A DNA stretch of 64,000 bases from Solidesulfovibrio aerotolerans (GTDB lineage Bacteria > Desulfobacterota > Desulfovibrionia > Desulfovibrionales > Desulfovibrionaceae). The position numbers and the translations under genes were made by a program. The notes under the pieces are model-generated. The model was given only the letters and a program-made list of their open reading frames with translations, made no database searches and had not been told where the DNA came from. Shown here piece after piece: positions 19,100 to 28,558 of this stretch (position 1 is its first letter; every line of letters begins with the position of its first letter). The DNA is taken from contig NZ_WVUD01000014.1 in assembly GCF_009856865.1 (NCBI RefSeq), positions 25,530-89,529 of the forward strand. Reading direction: 5' to 3'.

Positions 19100-19314
19100 G
19101 CCGCTTTCCCTTGACGCCCCCCCCTTTCGGACTGATATAAGAAAGCATCCAGAACCGAAGCCGGCCGCAAGCCTTCTTGGGCTGCGGCTGCGGCGCGGGC
19201 AAGGCCTGCTTCCCTGGCGATGTGCACGGAATCCTTCCGTTGCGCTGACGCTGGCGGGGCCGGCGCACTGCATCTTTCGGGCGAGCGCACCGGGATGCAC
19301 CAAGGAGGTCTTTC

Positions 19315-20223
19315 GTGGGTAAAACCACAAGCGTCTTGCTGGCTGTGTTTTTTTTGCTTTTTGCAAGCGTGGAGTTTGCCGCAGCCAAACGGCTCGGCGG
19401 GGGCGGCTCCATGGGCAACCGGCAGTCGTTTAGTTCATCCACCACGCCTCGTCCGTCCATGGCCCCGCCAGCGGGCGGGTTTACCTCGCCGCAATCGGGC
19501 GCAGCCAATCCGGGCGGCGGCTTTTTCTCCCGTCCGGGGATAGGCGGCATGTTCGGCGGTCTGCTTGTGGGCGGGCTTTTAGGCTCGATGCTTTTTGGCG
19601 GCGGCCATGGCGGCGGCGGTCCGGGCCTGCTCGATATGCTGCTGATTGGCGGCGGGTTATTTTTGCTGTTTAAGTTCCTGCGCGCCCGTCGCGCGGCCAC
19701 GGCCGGCGGGCCGGGCGTTGGCCAGCCCATGGCCCGGTCCTACGAGTCCGAGCCGTTGGGGCAGGCGAGGCAGGCGGCGGCCGGCGGCTGGAGCAATCTC
19801 GGGGCAGACCCGAGCGGCCCGGCTGGCCCGACGGGGCCGGATCTGCCGCCCGGCTTTGACACCGAGGAGTTCCTGGCCGGGGCCAAGGCGCTGTTCGCCC
19901 GGCTGCAACGCTCCTGGAGCAGCCGCAATCTGGCTGACATCGAAACCTTTGCCACCCCGGCTTTTATGGCCGATGTGCGTAAGCAAGCGGCAGACGACCC
20001 GACGCCGACACCGACCGACGTCTTGCTGGTGGACGCCAAGCTGTTGGAAGTGCGCAGTCAGGGCGGAATGACCATCGCTTCGGCCTATTTCGATACGCTG
20101 CTGCGCGAAGACCCCAAGGCCGGGCAACCCGAGCAGGTGCGTGAAGTCTGGCATTTCGTGCGCCGCGAAGGTGTTGCGGGCGACGCCTGGAAGCTCGACG
20201 CCATCCAGCAGATGGACGCGTAA
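19315..20223 (+). CDS. Tim44-like domain membrane protein
   Basis: This 302-residue protein has an N-terminal signal (TTSVLLAVFFLLFASVEFAAA), a Gly-rich membrane region (GGLLVGGLLGSMLFGGG and LLDMLLIGGGLFLLFKFL) and a C-terminal Tim44-like domain beginning near DTEEFLAGAKALFARLQRSW. This layout matches bacterial Tim44/TIM44-like proteins, often annotated as predicted lipid-binding or transport-related. The GTG at 19315 follows AAGGAGG. A strong terminator lies directly downstream. Confidence 0.85.
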   Translation: MGKTTSVLLAVFFLLFASVEFAAAKRLGGGGSMGNRQSFSSSTTPRPSMAPPAGGFTSPQSGAANPGGGFFSRPGIGGMFGGLLVGGLLGSMLFGGGHGGGGPGLLDMLLIGGGLFLLFKFLRARRAATAGGPGVGQPMARSYESEPLGQARQAAAGGWSNLGADPSGPAGPTGPDLPPGFDTEEFLAGAKALFARLQRSWSSRNLADIETFATPAFMADVRKQAADDPTPTPTDVLLVDAKLLEVRSQGGMTIASAYFDTLLREDPKAGQPEQVREVWHFVRREGVAGDAWKLDAIQQMDA

Positions 20224-20253
20224 CGGGCACTGCGGCCGACTGGCCGCCGACGC

Positions 20254-20287
20254 CAAAAGGGAGGGGGACGGCCCCCTCCCTTTTTTT
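20254..20287 (+). terminator. Rho-independent terminator after the Tim44-like gene
   Basis: AAAAGGGAGGGGG pairs with CCCCCTCCCTTTT around ACGG, and the T run continues for several bases. It starts 31 bases after the stop codon. Confidence 0.9.
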
Positions 20288-20399
20288 GTGCCCGCGCCGC
20301 AGCAACGGTGATGTCCGTCAAGTGCAAACAGCGTTTCCCTATCCATAGCCGACCAGATTGCCAGCCAGCGCCAAGAACCCCTTAAAAACATCTCCAGTT

Positions 20400-20438
20400 G
20401 GGGGGTCCGGGGGGATCATCCCCCCGGCCGCCGGAGGC
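20400..20438 (-). repeat. GCCTCCGGCGGCC 3'-end repeat with hairpin, copy 1
   Basis: On the minus strand, downstream of the AAA ATPase gene, the block CCTCCGGCGGCC is followed by a palindrome CCGGGGGGATGATCCCCCCGG-type stem (arms 20407-20414 and 20420-20427) and then GGACCCCC. The same block and arrangement recur at 48440-48478 and 51357-51420, each time downstream of a stop codon and in the direction of transcription. Confidence 0.7.
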
Positions 20439-20490
20439 TCTTCTGCCTTCTGCCTTCTGCCTTCTATCTTCTGCCTTCTTCTCTCTCTCG
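20439..20490. repeat. CTTCTGC heptamer tandem repeat
   Basis: Several imperfect copies of CTTCTGC run in tandem here, one varying to CTTCTAT, before a CT-rich tail. The tract sits between the AAA ATPase stop and the 3'-end repeat. Such tracts can vary in copy number between strains. Confidence 0.7.
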
Positions 20491-20512
20491 CCCCCTGGCC
20501 GCCGGGCGGGGC

Positions 20513-21592
20513 TTAATAGCGCGAATAGGTCACAACATCCTCCTGGAACTGGGTCATCACTTCGTCGGTCAGGGAGGGACGGACCAGCGTGATCTTTTCC
20601 AGGATGCATTCCGTGGTCACCACAAAGTCTTTTCCGGTCTCGTATTCCCGGTCAAAGGCGTATTGGGCGATGAGCTGATACAGGTGTTCCAGATCAGCCG
20701 GTGTATAGTGCCGCGTCTGTTTGACAATGCAGTCCAGGTCGATATCCCCGACATTGATCCGGGCGTTGTGGTGTTGCAGGATCGTCCGCCGCCCATCGTC
20801 GTCGAGGACGCCCACCGGGATGATGCAGTCAAAACGGCCGGGCCGCAGCAGTGCCGCGTCCAATTGCCGCACATAGTTGGTGGCGCACACCAGGAGCACC
20901 TTGTTGCCCTGACTCTTGAGCAGGGGAACCTGCTTGAGGAATTCGTTGGTGATGGAGCGGTCGATGCGGTCGGCCTCGTCCCGGCTGGCCGCGAGTTCCT
21001 CGAATTCGTCAATAAAGATGACGGCTTCCTCAAGGCGACGGGCCTTTTCCATGGTGGCGCGCAAGTTGGCACCGATTTTGTCCACGCCTTCGGCCATGAG
21101 CATGCTGGGCGCGATTTCGATGAACCACCAGCCGAGAAACCCGGCCATGGCTTTGACGAAATGTGTTTTCCCCGTGCCCGGAGGGCCGAAGAAGACGATG
21201 GCTTTGGGGGTGACAACGCCGTGTTTCTTGGACAGGCCTTCTTCCTGAAGCGGTCGGATGATGCGTTTCTGGACGAGTTGCTTGGGCGGTTGCGAATCGG
21301 AGATGGTTTTCCAGATGTCGCGGTCGATGTATTGGGCACCCATTTCGCCGAGAAGGTCGGCCTGGCGTCCCAGCCGCAGATCCTGCCCGGCCACGAAGTT
21401 GTCCAGGAAATCGATACAGGCGGCCCGAAAGCCCACGTCCCGGCCGAGTTTTTCGGACAAGACCCATTTGTGGTCCATGATTTTCTGCCACAGGTCGGCG
21501 GCAATGGCTTCATCGAATTTAATGCCGCTGGCCTCAAAGATGTCCGTACTGTAATCTGTCGGCATAACGCTATTAACTGTCTGCGTTTGCAT
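20513..21592 (-). CDS. AAA+ ATPase, CDC48/FtsH-like single ring domain
   Basis: This is a soluble 359-residue protein. After a roughly 100-residue N-terminal region it has Walker A GPPGTGKT (136-143), Walker B VIFIDE (191-196), sensor 1 Asn239 in CATNY and arginine-finger-type residues in LLRPGRFD (Arg250, Arg253). The lid domain follows. The pattern is that of classical AAA proteins that unfold or remodel other proteins. No protease domain is attached and no partner gene is adjacent, so its substrate is unknown. A heptamer repeat and a palindromic 3' element lie downstream. Confidence 0.85.
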   Translation of the reverse strand: MQTQTVNSVMPTDYSTDIFEASGIKFDEAIAADLWQKIMDHKWVLSEKLGRDVGFRAACIDFLDNFVAGQDLRLGRQADLLGEMGAQYIDRDIWKTISDSQPPKQLVQKRIIRPLQEEGLSKKHGVVTPKAIVFFGPPGTGKTHFVKAMAGFLGWWFIEIAPSMLMAEGVDKIGANLRATMEKARRLEEAVIFIDEFEELAASRDEADRIDRSITNEFLKQVPLLKSQGNKVLLVCATNYVRQLDAALLRPGRFDCIIPVGVLDDDGRRTILQHHNARINVGDIDLDCIVKQTRHYTPADLEHLYQLIAQYAFDREYETGKDFVVTTECILEKITLVRPSLTDEVMTQFQEDVVTYSRY

Positions 21593-22143
21593 AGGGTATC
21601 CTCCTCAATGGCAGAGACAATTCATTTCAAAAATGAATCTGCCTTGGAATGCGTCGGAGTGGAATAGTGGGTGGAGCGTGCGAAGTGGAGCGTAGAAGTG
21701 TCTTGGACAATGGGCGTGATGCCTGTTGCTGTCAACTGTTTTTTTGACAGCATTGTTTTTCAGGGCGGCGAGCGGTTGGTGTTTGCCCGGTCAGGGCGTT
21801 CCCGCAGCCGGCTTATGCGTTCGGTTCGGGGGCGTTGGCGGTCCGCTCGCGCCCCAAGGCGACAACCGGGTCAGCGCAGAGGGGAGCTGCGCCGCCCTGC
21901 CCTGGAGAGCCCGGCCGCCCCGACCACGCCCGCCCCGGCCCCCGCTGCATGGCATGGACTCCGGGCGCGGCATCGGGTAAGCAGGCTGGCGGCCCCAGGC
22001 GTCCTGTTCCCGTGCGGATTGGGCTTTGGGAAACGGCTGCAGACGATGGCCGCGACCACGTTTTGGACGCGGCAGCGGTCCGAACAAGCAGGCTTTGCCC
22101 TTTCGGGCCAGCGACCAAGCACCTCTTTTAGCCCAGGCGCACC
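21593..22143. other. Divergent intergenic region with two inverted repeats
   Basis: No credible gene is visible in this 550-bp stretch. Just upstream of the AAA ATPase start there is an inverted repeat, ATTCATTT and AAATGAAT, at 21620-21638, a possible operator. A second hairpin, GCTGTCAA and TTGACAGC at 21728-21751, is followed by a short T-rich run and could be a weak terminator. The remainder looks featureless. Confidence 0.45.
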
Positions 22144-24285
22144 ATGAAGACCAACACCCTGTCGGCCCGATGCCCCTTGCCCAAAGTGCGCTGCACGCTC
22201 CCGGCGCTCCTTGTCCTCATGCTCGCGGTGGGGGTCTTTGTTTCCGGCTGCGCCAGGGTTTCCATCCGGGAAGTCCCCATTGCCCAGCGCTACGACGCCC
22301 TGGACCGCTCGGCCATTAATTCCGACCGGCCCAGCGAATTGACCCTGGCCTTTTTAAAGCAGCGCGACCTGGACGGGCAATGGAAAAGCGATCCCGACAG
22401 CCTTATCACCGCCCTGGACGCCAAGTATCAGGCCGATCCGGGGCCGGGGACGCTGTTTGCCCTGATCGAACTGACCCACCTGCAAGCCAAGCGCTACGCT
22501 GCCCAGCCCGAACAGTCTGCGCCCTTTGACCTTTCCTGCGCCGTTTATTCCTATCTGTTCCTGTTTGATCCCAAGGTCGCCCCGGACAAGGGCTATCTGC
22601 GCCCCAACGCCCGGCTGGCCGCAGAGTTTCACAACCGTTCGTTGTCGCGCTATCTGCTTTACGCCCGCGCGGCCGGCATTGGCTTCAGTCCGGGACAGAC
22701 CCTGGCCACGGCCAACGCCTCGGTGGAACTCAAGGATCGGGAATATGGCCTGGCCTTTGCCCCGGACGAGATCAGCAGCTACCATCTGGCTTACGAATAC
22801 GCCGTCTCCGGCCTGGACGTGACCTATACCGTGCCGGGCCTGGGCGTGCCGCTGATTCTCGTGCGCGAGGCTGGCGCGGCCCGGGACGACCGGCCGGAAG
22901 AACGATTTCTCACCCGGGTGCGGCAAGTGCTGGCCGCAACGCTCTTTTTGCGCATCGAGACGGAACCGGCGACCGGTCGCGGCGGGCGGCGGGTCTACCG
23001 CAGCCGCCTGGAACTCTACGACCCCATGCGGGTCAATACCGTGGCTGTTGATGGCATGACCGTGCCCCTTGAGACGGACATCTCCACGCCGCTGGCCTGG
23101 ATGGCCGCCCATGCCCCGGCCCCCCAGGGCATCAAGGGACTCATGGACCCCCAGGCTTTCCAGTCGGACCAGGGCCTGTACATGCTCCAGCCCTACCAGA
23201 AGGACAAGATTCCGGTGGTGTTCGTCCACGGCCTCATCAGTTCCCCCATGACCTGGCTGCCCATGATCAACGGGCTTATGGGCGATCCGAAACTGCGGGA
23301 ACGCTACCAGTTCTGGTATTTTTCCTATCCCACCGGCAACCCGGTGCTGTACTCGTCCATGCTGCTGCGCCAGGCCCTTTTAAGCGCCCAGGCGACCTTT
23401 GATCCCACCGGGTCCAATCCGGCCTTTAACAACATGCTCATTGTCGGCCATAGCATGGGCGGGCTTTTGACCAAGGACATGGTGCAGGACTGCGGGGACC
23501 TGCTGTGGAACACCATCTCCAAAACGCCCGTAGCGCAGTTGGCTTTGCCCCCGGACATCCAGGAGCAGGTAGAAAAATTGTTCTTTTTCAAACGCTTGCC
23601 GTTTGTGACTGAGGTCATATTTATTTCCACGCCCCATCGGGGATCGGAAATGGCCCTGGGGACTATCGGAAAGATCGGCAAGGCCCTGGTCACCTTGCCG
23701 CTGACCCTGGTCAAGGCCAGCGCCACGCTTTTTACGTCCCTGGCCCGGCACGGCATGCATCTGCCCATCACCGGCGTGCCCACGGGCATCGACGGGCTTT
23801 CGCCGAAAAATCCCCTGCTGGAACTCACAGCCGCCATGCCCGTGGCCGTGCCCTTCCACTCCATCATCGGCAACGAGGCAAAGGGCGGCGTGGCCGGCGG
23901 TTCCGATGGTGTGGTGCCTTATCGAAGCTCCCATCTGGACGGGGCCGCGTCCGAACTGATCGTCAAATCCGGCCACGGTGCCCACGAGCATCCCCTGGCC
24001 ATCCGCGAGGTGCGGCGCATCATGCTGGAGCACATGCGCACGACCGATGCCGCCACGTCAGAGGCGACGGTCGCGCCTGACGTGACAACCGCGCCGGCAA
24101 AGCCAAACGGGCGAGGGAAGCCGGCCGTGCCAGCAAAACAGAGTGAGCCGGCAAGACCGACTGCACCAAAGCAGGCCGTGCCGGCTCAACGGAACGCGCC
24201 CGCCGCTCCGGCCGCCGCAATCCCCCCGGTCCCATGCGCCGTGCCGCCAGCGGCAACTGCCGCAACGGCCCCGACTGCGCCGTGA
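22144..24285 (+). CDS. Alpha/beta-hydrolase lipoprotein
   Basis: This 713-residue protein carries a lipoprotein signal with lipobox VSGC (Cys36), so it should be anchored in the membrane after lipidation. The catalytic region shows the oxyanion segment VVFVHGLISSPMTW and the nucleophile elbow GHSMGG with Ser437. An acid residue and a His (SGHGAHEHP) lie downstream, as in lipases and acyltransferases. The last 80 residues are an Ala/Pro-rich low-complexity tail. The stop overlaps the GTG of the next gene, so the pair is probably co-translated. The lipid or ester substrate is unknown. Confidence 0.85.
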   Translation: MKTNTLSARCPLPKVRCTLPALLVLMLAVGVFVSGCARVSIREVPIAQRYDALDRSAINSDRPSELTLAFLKQRDLDGQWKSDPDSLITALDAKYQADPGPGTLFALIELTHLQAKRYAAQPEQSAPFDLSCAVYSYLFLFDPKVAPDKGYLRPNARLAAEFHNRSLSRYLLYARAAGIGFSPGQTLATANASVELKDREYGLAFAPDEISSYHLAYEYAVSGLDVTYTVPGLGVPLILVREAGAARDDRPEERFLTRVRQVLAATLFLRIETEPATGRGGRRVYRSRLELYDPMRVNTVAVDGMTVPLETDISTPLAWMAAHAPAPQGIKGLMDPQAFQSDQGLYMLQPYQKDKIPVVFVHGLISSPMTWLPMINGLMGDPKLRERYQFWYFSYPTGNPVLYSSMLLRQALLSAQATFDPTGSNPAFNNMLIVGHSMGGLLTKDMVQDCGDLLWNTISKTPVAQLALPPDIQEQVEKLFFFKRLPFVTEVIFISTPHRGSEMALGTIGKIGKALVTLPLTLVKASATLFTSLARHGMHLPITGVPTGIDGLSPKNPLLELTAAMPVAVPFHSIIGNEAKGGVAGGSDGVVPYRSSHLDGAASELIVKSGHGAHEHPLAIREVRRIMLEHMRTTDAATSEATVAPDVTTAPAKPNGRGKPAVPAKQSEPARPTAPKQAVPAQRNAPAAPAAAIPPVPCAVPPAATAATAPTAP

Positions 24286-25328
24286 GCCGCCGGGCCAGCC
24301 TGATCCGCGTGGTCCTGACGGTGCTGGCGGCGCTGGCCGTGGCGCTTATGACCGCCTGGGCCGCCCTGGCCGTCTACTGGTCGGATATCCCCGGCCAGAC
24401 CCTGCGTCTGGTCCTGGCCGCCGGGGTGGTCCTGGCCACGCTTGCGGCCTTTGGCCTGACCCGCCGCCGGGGCTGGACGCTCCTCGCCTTTCTTGCGGCC
24501 TTTGCCTGCTTTGTGGTGTGGTGGTCCGGCATAAAGCCCGCCAATGACCGGGACTGGCAGCCCGATGTGGCCGTATTGCCCTATGCCGACGTTTCCGGCG
24601 ACAGTGTGACCGTGCACAACATCCGCAACTGCGACTATCGCAGCGAAACAGACTATACGCCGCGCTACTACGACAAAACCTTTGATCTGGCGCACTTGGA
24701 CTCTGTTGATCTCATTGCGGTCTATTGGATGGGTGACGCCATCGCCCATGTGATGCTCAGCTTCGGCTTTGCCGGGCAGGACTATTTGTGCTTCTCCATC
24801 GAGACCCGCAAGGAGCGCGGCGAAGACTATTCCTCGCTCAAGGGCTTTTTCAAACAGTACGAGCTCATCACCGTGGCGGCCGACGAGCGCGATCTGATCC
24901 GGTTGCGCACCGAGTATCGCCGGCCGCCGGAAGATGTCTATCTGTACCGCACGCGCCTGAAACCTGACGTTGGCCGCAAACTTTTTCTGGAATACGTCAA
25001 GGAGATGAATCGGCTGCGCCAAACGCCGGAATTTTACAACACCCTGACCACCAACTGCACCACCAATATCGTGCGGCATTTTCGGGCTTTTGGCGATCTG
25101 GTGGGCTACAACTGGAAGATTCTCTTTTCAGGCTTTGCGCCGCTCTACGCGTATGAATTGGGCGGGCTGGACGATGCTTTGCCCTTTGCAGCGCTTCGGG
25201 CCAAAAGCCTGATCAATCCGGTGGTCCATGACGCCGGGGACGGATCGGATTTTTCCCGGCGGATTCGGGCGGGGTTGCCGGGAATTGATCCGGCCCAGGC
25301 GCGGCAGCCGGCTGCCGTCAGCCCTTGA
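24282..25328 (+). CDS. DUF4105/Lnb N-terminal domain membrane protein
   Basis: This 348-residue protein has two or three N-terminal membrane helices and a C-terminal extracytoplasmic domain. The segment LTTNCTTNIVRHF is the conserved NCTTN motif of the DUF4105/lacto-N-biosidase-associated periplasmic domain, a papain-like cysteine fold. The GTG at 24282 overlaps the stop of the hydrolase gene; an ATG at 24234 lies deeper inside that gene and has no ribosome site. The pairing with a lipoprotein hydrolase hints at envelope lipid or peptide processing, which is inference. Its 3' end overlaps the convergent PilZ-like gene by 11 bp. Confidence 0.78.
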   Translation: MSRRASLIRVVLTVLAALAVALMTAWAALAVYWSDIPGQTLRLVLAAGVVLATLAAFGLTRRRGWTLLAFLAAFACFVVWWSGIKPANDRDWQPDVAVLPYADVSGDSVTVHNIRNCDYRSETDYTPRYYDKTFDLAHLDSVDLIAVYWMGDAIAHVMLSFGFAGQDYLCFSIETRKERGEDYSSLKGFFKQYELITVAADERDLIRLRTEYRRPPEDVYLYRTRLKPDVGRKLFLEYVKEMNRLRQTPEFYNTLTTNCTTNIVRHFRAFGDLVGYNWKILFSGFAPLYAYELGGLDDALPFAALRAKSLINPVVHDAGDGSDFSRRIRAGLPGIDPAQARQPAAVSP

Positions 25329-25752
25329 CCACGCAGGAAAGGTCGTTCGGGCTGGTGAACAGGGGCTTGTCAAAGGCGATGCCGAATGCGTCGTCTTCCA
25401 CCCAGCGCACCGTGGCCATGCGAAATTCGCCCAGCGGCCCCACCGGCTGGAGTCCGGCGTTAAATAGGATTTTGTCGTGCTCGGCCACCGGGAAGCCCTT
25501 GGCCTCGACAAAGCGCAACCGCGCGCCAAGCTCGCTCAGGTCAATGATATGCACCTCGGCGGCCTGATGGCGCGTCTGCACATGCCCCCGGTGCAAGGCG
25601 TCGTCGGCGCAGAAGGACACGCGTTTGGCCGACCGGCGATCCCCGCACTCCCGGCAGCGCCAATAGCACGGCGCGGGCGGTCCGCGATCGACCAGCTCGT
25701 GCCAGGCCGACTTGCCGCAGGCCGCGCATTTTCGAAGTTCCACCAGCGGCAT
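25318..25752 (-). CDS. Zinc-ribbon protein with PilZ-like domain
   Basis: This 144-residue protein has an N-terminal zinc ribbon (Cys9 and Cys12, Cys33 and Cys36) followed by a beta-rich domain containing IDLSELGARLRF. That matches the D-x-S-x-x-G-x-R element of PilZ c-di-GMP receptors. The upstream RxxxR element is not obvious, so ligand binding is uncertain. It ends inside the 3' end of the convergent DUF4105 gene. A role in c-di-GMP-controlled surface behaviour would fit, but no effector is nearby. Confidence 0.6.
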   Translation of the reverse strand: MPLVELRKCAACGKSAWHELVDRGPPAPCYWRCRECGDRRSAKRVSFCADDALHRGHVQTRHQAAEVHIIDLSELGARLRFVEAKGFPVAEHDKILFNAGLQPVGPLGEFRMATVRWVEDDAFGIAFDKPLFTSPNDLSCVVKG

Positions 25753-26044
25753 GGCGAGTGTCCTTTGGCTGCGGGTATTTATTATCTGAATCTGTTATCA
25801 GGTTACGTGGTTAACCCGTTGCCGTAAAGACCTGCAGACGCCGGGCCGCCGGTCGTGTGCCAACAGCCGGACGCGTTGGAGTGTACGGGCCGGGCTTGCG
25901 GCGCTAGCGGTCGCGGTCCTTTCAAAGGTCTGCCCAAGCCAACTGCGGCTGCGTACCGAGCGTCCCCTCGACGCCGCCTGCCCGGCGTGGTAGCCCCTCT
26001 CCCGTCGCCTCCGCCTGCCATAAACCTGCCAACCGGACGAATCT

Positions 26045-27283
26045 ATGGCCTCTGAAATCTTTGGCAACCGGGCCTTTACGCGTTTTTGGACTGCGCGCAG
26101 CGCCTCCGGCTTTGCCTACCACATGACCGCCGTGGCCGTGGGCTGGCAGGTGTATGACCTCACCGGCAGCGCCTTGATGCTCGGGCTGGTCGGGCTGGTG
26201 GAATTTTTGCCCCAGTTCCTGCTCACCCTGGTGGTGGGGCAGGTGGCCGACCGTTTCGACCGCCGCCGCATTGCCGGCGTGTGCCAGTTGGTGGAAGCCG
26301 CCGCCCTGCTGTTGCTGTTGGCCGAGGCGGCCGGCGGCCTTCTGGGCCTTGGCGGCATCTTCGCCTGCGTGGCCCTTATCGGTGCGGCCCGGGCTTTTGA
26401 GACGCCGACCCTTCAGGCTTTGTTGCCAAGTCTCGTTGCCCCGGAGTCTTTGCCGCGCATGCTGGCCTGGAGCGGCTCGGTCTGGAAGACGGCCATGATC
26501 CTCGGGCCGGCGGCCGGCGGCGTGCTTTTTATGCTGGGGCCGGGCGTGGTCTACGGTCTGGGCGCTCTGGTCTATGTCCTGGCCAGCTTGGCGGTCCTGT
26601 CCATTCCGGCGGCGGCCAAGGTACCCGCGCCGGCCGGGAGCTTGTGGAGCACGGCCCTGGACGGGCTGCGCTTTATCCGTCGCCGGCCGATCATTTTCGG
26701 GGCCATCTCCCTGGATCTGTTTTCCGTGCTCCTGGGCGGGGCCACTTCGCTGCTGCCGGTCTTTGCCCGCGACATCCTGGCTGTGGGGCCGGGCGGGCTG
26801 GGAGCCTTGCGGGCCGCACCGGCGCTTGGAGCCCTGGCCATGTCGCTCTATCTCACCCGTTTTCCGCTTAAGCGCCGGGTGGGGCGCACCATGTTCGCGG
26901 CGGTGGCTGTGTTCGGCCTGTCCACCATCGTCTTTGGCCTGTCGCGCTCCTTTCCCTTGTCCGTGGCCGCCCTGGCCGTACTGGGGGCCGGGGACATGAT
27001 CAGCGTGGTCATCCGCTCCACCCTGGTGCAGATCGACACACCCGATGCCCTGCGCGGCCGGGTCAGCGCTGTCAACGCCGTCTTTATCGGCACCTCCAAC
27101 CAGCTTGGCGATTTCGAGTCCGGGCTTATCGCAGCGGCGCTCGGCGCAACCGGGGCCGTGGTGGTCGGCGGGCTGGGGGCCTTGGTCGTGGTGGCCCTGT
27201 GGATGCGCTTTTTCCCGGAACTGGCCCGGCGCGACCGGCTGGTTCCCCATGTTCCCGCCGTCGGCCGGCCGGGGGAGACATAG
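26045..27283 (+). CDS. MFS transporter, DHA-type exporter
   Basis: This is a 412-residue integral membrane protein with about twelve hydrophobic segments. The motif VVGQVADRFDRRRIAG between helices 2 and 3 is the major facilitator A-motif, and an EnpS/EntS-like (MFS_3) layout is seen (SALMLGLVGLVEFLPQFLLT). It resembles drug, siderophore or metabolite exporters, but the substrate is not predictable. The ATG at 26045 lacks a strong ribosome site. The next gene begins 150 bp downstream on the same strand. Confidence 0.85.
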   Translation: MASEIFGNRAFTRFWTARSASGFAYHMTAVAVGWQVYDLTGSALMLGLVGLVEFLPQFLLTLVVGQVADRFDRRRIAGVCQLVEAAALLLLLAEAAGGLLGLGGIFACVALIGAARAFETPTLQALLPSLVAPESLPRMLAWSGSVWKTAMILGPAAGGVLFMLGPGVVYGLGALVYVLASLAVLSIPAAAKVPAPAGSLWSTALDGLRFIRRRPIIFGAISLDLFSVLLGGATSLLPVFARDILAVGPGGLGALRAAPALGALAMSLYLTRFPLKRRVGRTMFAAVAVFGLSTIVFGLSRSFPLSVAALAVLGAGDMISVVIRSTLVQIDTPDALRGRVSAVNAVFIGTSNQLGDFESGLIAAALGATGAVVVGGLGALVVVALWMRFFPELARRDRLVPHVPAVGRPGET

Positions 27284-27433
27284 GCGAGGCAGGAGCGCAA
27301 CGAAAAGGACCGAACGCGCCACCCGGCCAGCCGCCGTCAGGCCGGCCGGGCTGGAGCCATGCCTTGTCTTGGGGGCGGTTGCCCCGTATCGAAAAGGCGG
27401 CGCGCCGCAGTATCGGCAGCCCGGGGAGGCATT

Positions 27434-28558
27434 ATGGACATACAGGATTGGCGTGGGGAATTTGCGGTTACGGCCGATACGGTGTTTTTTAACCACGCAG
27501 CGGTGTCGCCGCTGCCGCGTCGGGCCTGTCTGGCCGGGCACGAAGTCTTTGCCGAGCGCTGGCGGCGGGCGTCCAAGGACTATATGCGCTGGCTGGCGCT
27601 GGTGGCCGAGGCCAGGGACCGGGCCGCCCGGCTGCTTGGCGCTGCCGCTACCGACGTGGCCTTTACCGGCAACACCTCCTGCGGCCTGTCGCTGGTGGCG
27701 GCCGGCCTTGCCTGGCAGCCCGGCGACCGGGTGGCTGTGACCTGGCCGGATTTCCCGTCCGTGCGGTTTCCTTTTGACAATCTGGCCCGGCTTGGCGTCA
27801 CGGTGGTGGAAATCCCCAAGCACGACGGCGTGGTGGACATGGAGGCCGCGGCCCGCCTTATTCCGGGTTGCCGGCTGGCGGTTGCTTCCACGGTGGACTG
27901 GATGACCGGCGCGGCCCTGGACTGCGCCGCCTTTGTGGGGCTTTGCCGGCAATCCGGGGCGCTTAGCTGCCTGGACGCCATCCAAAGCCTTGGGGCGCTG
28001 CCCTTTGACGCCTCGGCCCTTGGCGTTGATTTCGTGGCCGCCGGCTGCCACAAATGGCAGCTTGGCCCCATGGGGCTGGGCATTTTTTACGTGGCCCCGG
28101 CGGCCGCCCCGACCTTGGCCACGGTGCTGGCCGGCTGGCGCAGCATGCGCGACGAGGAGCGTCTGGGCGAGGCGTTTTGCTTAAAAGACGGGGCCGGGCG
28201 CTTTGAGCCGGGCACCCAGGACATTACGGCCATTGCGGCCTACGGCGAGTCCCTGGCCTTACTGGAAGAGGTCGGAATGGAGCGCGTTGGCCAGCGTATT
28301 TTTGCCGTAACACGCGGGCTGGCCGAGGGACTGGCCGAACGCGGCCTGACCGTCGTCTCGCCCCAGGGGGCCGGACAGTGTTCGGGCATCCTGTCCTTTG
28401 CCCATCCCGATCCGACCGGGCTTTTCACCCATCTGGAAGCTGCCGGCGTGGCTGCCTCGCCCCGGGGCGGGCGCATCCGGCTGTCGCCGCATTTTTATAA
28501 CGACCACACCGACGTGGCCCGGTTTTTCACCATCCTCGACGCTTTCGACAGGCGGTAA
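27434..28558 (+). CDS. Cytoplasmic class V aminotransferase-fold enzyme
   Basis: This 374-residue PLP enzyme has the Schiff-base lysine Lys207 in AAGCHKWQLGPMG, and the cofactor residues Asp181 and Gln184 in LDAIQSLG. The family covers cysteine desulfurases, isopenicillin-N epimerases and serine/alanine-glyoxylate aminotransferases. There is no Cys-containing active loop typical of NifS/SufS, so a desulfurase role is not supported. The ATG at 27434 has GGAGG 5-6 bases upstream. It follows an exporter gene and precedes another class V protein. Confidence 0.85.
   Translation: MDIQDWRGEFAVTADTVFFNHAAVSPLPRRACLAGHEVFAERWRRASKDYMRWLALVAEARDRAARLLGAAATDVAFTGNTSCGLSLVAAGLAWQPGDRVAVTWPDFPSVRFPFDNLARLGVTVVEIPKHDGVVDMEAAARLIPGCRLAVASTVDWMTGAALDCAAFVGLCRQSGALSCLDAIQSLGALPFDASALGVDFVAAGCHKWQLGPMGLGIFYVAPAAAPTLATVLAGWRSMRDEERLGEAFCLKDGAGRFEPGTQDITAIAAYGESLALLEEVGMERVGQRIFAVTRGLAEGLAERGLTVVSPQGAGQCSGILSFAHPDPTGLFTHLEAAGVAASPRGGRIRLSPHFYNDHTDVARFFTILDAFDRR

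Noticed and set aside
25922..28051. Very long minus-strand open frame opposite the MFS and aminotransferase genes
   Set aside because: It is a GC-rich antisense shadow of two clear genes, with a composition biased to Gly, Arg, His and Gln.
27434..28558. Cysteine desulfurase (SufS/NifS) annotation
   Set aside because: The characteristic active-site cysteine loop is not visible, so only a class V fold is supported.
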